64,000 bases of DNA from Methanothrix harundinacea 6Ac. GTDB lineage: Archaea; Halobacteriota; Methanosarcinia; Methanotrichales; Methanotrichaceae. Each line of letters starts with the position of its first letter. The first letter of the stretch is position 1. The DNA lies in assembly GCF_000235565.1 (NCBI RefSeq), contig NC_017527.1, forward strand, positions 2,170,001 to 2,234,000, read 5' to 3'. A program made the translations under genes and the position numbers. This document shows positions 62,062 through 64,000 of the stretch, one piece after another. The notes beneath the pieces are model-generated. The model had not been told where the DNA came from. It did no database searches and worked only from the letters and a program-made list of their open reading frames with translations.

Positions 62062-64000
62062 CTGTCTGGATCGCGTAGGCTTTTGATATCTATAACCTGC
62101 CTTCTGATATTTCAGGGGGCCTATGCCATCGATATGCACTTCTCGGCGAGCGATGGCAGTGGAGATAGGGTGAGCATCTGGGACTCCTACAACGTCGACG
62201 ACGACGTCAAGGTGTGGGGGAAGTCGTCGGCCGGCTTCGGGGAAGGCCTGAAGATCGACGACATCAGAGGGCTTGCAGGGCCCGGGAGCATCTACGCCGT
62301 CCAGGGATATGCCGGGAGCGGCGGCTACGTCGGCATGAGCTACATCTATGCCGAAGATGCATCCCAGACCCTGGCCCGAGGGTCAGCCCATCTCACCCCC
62401 GATGCCCTGGGGGTCGTCCAGGACGTCTCCATAAAGGACGCTGAGATGAGCGCCGTCGTCTCCACCGCAGACCGGTGCGGCCGGGGGGCGATGCAGCACG
62501 CCTTCGTCGGGGACGGGTCCCTCAAATCCACCCAGACGATCAGCGTCAACGGAGGGATCGCCACCTCCCAGGATACTCAGATGGTCGGGTACCTTCCGAC
62601 GGCCTTCGGGACCGCGGGTTACATGGACGTAAACATGGGCCCTGGAACTCTGAACCTCCAGGGTGAGGGAGCTGCCGTGGCGGTATCATCCCTGGACGTC
62701 GCGGGGCCCGCGACCGTCGACTGTAAGCTCGCCACGGGGACGGGAAACAGCGCCTGGGCTTATGGCGACATAAGATATGCTGAAAGCGACCTCGGGGCGG
62801 TAGGCGCGGCCGCGGGGGCGGGAAAGATCGACCTCGAAGCCGACTGGACAGGGGGCCTTCCGGGGCTCTTCATAGACGGCTATGGAGAGGCGGCGGCGGC
62901 CGGAATCGGTGCCATCGGCCTGGATAACGAGATCAAAGGTACCCTGGAAGCCCGGACCGGGGATGCCGGAACCTCCGCCTCCGGCAGGGGCATTGAGGCC
63001 TCCAACAGGGAAGGCATCGTCGCCGCAGCAGCAGCAGCCGGAAACCTGGGGGTTGGGGTTGACCTCCAGAACGGCATCATCGGAGGTGGCGCGGAGGCTG
63101 CGGGCGTCGGAATCCTGGCAGAAGGCAGAAAGAATGAGATCACTAGCGAAACCCTGGCGGCAGGAACTGGATTCTATGGGACCGGCGCCTACGGCGGAGG
63201 CATTGAGGCCTCCAACAGAGTAGGAACCGTGGTGGCAGCCGCTGCCGCCGGGGGGCTAGGCGGGATCGTCGACCTCCAGAACGGTTTCATCGGCGGAGGG
63301 GCGGAGGCCGCTGGCGTGGGAGTGATGGCTGAAGGCCGGAGAAACTGGATCGCAAGCGACGTCCTGGCGGCCGGAACCGGATGGGATGGAACCGGCGCCT
63401 ACGGCGGAGGCATAGAGGCTCAGAACAGGGAGGGTGCGATTGGAGCTGCAGCGGCCGCCGGAGGCCTGGGTGCAGGTATCGACCTCCAGAACGGTTTCAT
63501 CGCAGGATGGGCGGAGGCCGCTGGCGTGGGAGTCATGGCTGAAGGCCGGAGAAACTGGATCGCAAGCGACGTCCTGGCGGCCGGAACCGGATGGTATGGA
63601 ACCGGCGCCTATGGCGGAGGCATAGAGGCTCAGAACAGGGAGGGTGCGGTTGGAGCTGGAGCGGCCGCCGGAGGCCTGGGTGCAGATATCGACCTCCAGA
63701 ACGGTTTCATCGCAGGATGGGCGGAGGCTGCTGGCGTGGGAGTCCTCGCAGAAGGATACAGAAACCGGATCAGCAGCGGTACCCTGGCGGCCGGAACCGG
63801 ATGGTATGGAACCGGCGCCATCGGCCAAGATATCGAAGCCTCCAACAAGGAGGGTGGAGTTGCCGCGGCCGCCGCCGCTGGCGGCCTGGGCGCAAGCTTC
63901 GACCTCCAGAGTGGATTCATAGCCGGAGGCGCAGAGGCCGCAGGAGTCGGAGTCCTCGCTGAAGGAAGAAGGAACGAGATCAGCAGCGGTACCCTGGCGG
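62062..64000 (+). CDS. Large repeat-rich surface protein, incomplete at the right edge
   Basis: One frame stays open for at least 646 codons from 62062 to the end. The likely start is a CTG (or TTG 62083) after GGAGG; it gives a signal peptide (SGSRRLLISITCLLIFQGA) and then a beta-rich non-repeat region (IDMHFSASDGSGDRVSIWDS) to about 62940. From 62941 a 70-residue unit recurs at an exact 210-base spacing: TLAAGTGWYGTGAYGGGIEA then NREGAVGAGAAAGGLGA then DLQNGFIAGWAEAAGVGV. The Gly/Ala-rich pattern suggests a beta-solenoid or elongated surface fibre. The size beyond the window is not known. I do not recognise a named family. Confidence 0.75.
   Translation, partial: MSGSRRLLISITCLLIFQGAYAIDMHFSASDGSGDRVSIWDSYNVDDDVKVWGKSSAGFGEGLKIDDIRGLAGPGSIYAVQGYAGSGGYVGMSYIYAEDASQTLARGSAHLTPDALGVVQDVSIKDAEMSAVVSTADRCGRGAMQHAFVGDGSLKSTQTISVNGGIATSQDTQMVGYLPTAFGTAGYMDVNMGPGTLNLQGEGAAVAVSSLDVAGPATVDCKLATGTGNSAWAYGDIRYAESDLGAVGAAAGAGKIDLEADWTGGLPGLFIDGYGEAAAAGIGAIGLDNEIKGTLEARTGDAGTSASGRGIEASNREGIVAAAAAAGNLGVGVDLQNGIIGGGAEAAGVGILAEGRKNEITSETLAAGTGFYGTGAYGGGIEASNRVGTVVAAAAAGGLGGIVDLQNGFIGGGAEAAGVGVMAEGRRNWIASDVLAAGTGWDGTGAYGGGIEAQNREGAIGAAAAAGGLGAGIDLQNGFIAGWAEAAGVGVMAEGRRNWIASDVLAAGTGWYGTGAYGGGIEAQNREGAVGAGAAAGGLGADIDLQNGFIAGWAEAAGVGVLAEGYRNRISSGTLAAGTGWYGTGAIGQDIEASNKEGGVAAAAAAGGLGASFDLQSGFIAGGAEAAGVGVLAEGRRNEISSGTLA
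62941..64000 (+). repeat. Tandem 210-bp coding repeats
   Basis: Units begin at 62941, 63151, 63361, 63571, 63781 and 63991 (the last cut by the edge). The CTGGCGGC...GGAACCGG start marks each unit after the first, which is more diverged. The 63361 and 63571 units are nearly identical, so recent unequal exchange or gene conversion is likely. Period equals 70 codons exactly, keeping the reading frame. Confidence 0.9.

Overview
The window looks like the chromosome of a methanogenic euryarchaeon, most likely a high-GC aceticlastic methanogen of the Methanothrix (Methanosaeta) type; the genus is an inference, the domain is well supported. Archaeal marks are Cdc48 and membrane-anchored LonB, the archaeal GHMP-type shikimate kinase, a methanopterin gene (beta-RFAP synthase), a DUF2111 protein, HMG-CoA reductase for isoprenoid lipids, an AglJ-like glycosyltransferase, and TATA boxes about 25-30 bases ahead of many start codons, several of which look leaderless. 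I saw no rRNA, tRNA, transposase or CRISPR array.

Layout. 1-8.6 kb: a minus-strand surface-polysaccharide cluster (five glycosyltransferases including one cut by the left edge, a pyruvyl transferase, an FrhB-like iron-sulfur protein, a flippase). 8.7-24.9 kb: protein quality control and scaffolding, all minus strand (TldD, LonB, Cdc48 and a winged-helix regulator in an apparent operon, CorC-like protein, HtpX, two giant secreted TPR proteins, RimI-like acetyltransferase, DUF2111, ArgG). 25-28 kb: radical SAM protein and an ArvA-ArvB-ArvC type operon. 28-37.3 kb: secreted proteins, a thioredoxin-like protein divergent from a cysteine-less double rhodanese, two SLC13 permeases, a parvulin, a REC-GAF-PAS protein. 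37.4-48.8 kb: metabolism (inositol-phosphate synthase, prephenate dehydratase, class II HMG-CoA reductase, a chorismate lyase/RFAP synthase fusion, M42 peptidase, two UspA proteins, PurE, chorismate mutase, shikimate kinase, a geranylgeranyl-reductase-like flavoprotein). 48.7-52.8 kb: an accessory island (HicBA between 48-bp direct repeats, a frameshifted NACHT ATPase, a frameshifted YhcG-type nuclease). 53-56.1 kb: FtsJ-TRAM methyltransferase, phosphomannomutase and an AglJ-like transferase. 56.1-60 kb: a three-gene formate-dehydrogenase-like operon without an F420-reducing FdhB. 60-64 kb: secreted proteins ending in a large surface protein of exact 210-bp repeats that runs off the right edge.

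Functionally the window joins sugar activation and glycan assembly, surface-protein display, chaperone/protease systems and the shikimate-to-methanopterin and aromatic amino acid routes. Three genes (giant TPR, NACHT, YhcG) are each interrupted by a one-base frameshift; assembly error and real decay cannot be told apart here. Several small genes not expected from automatic calling (54-aa and 36-aa) are included.
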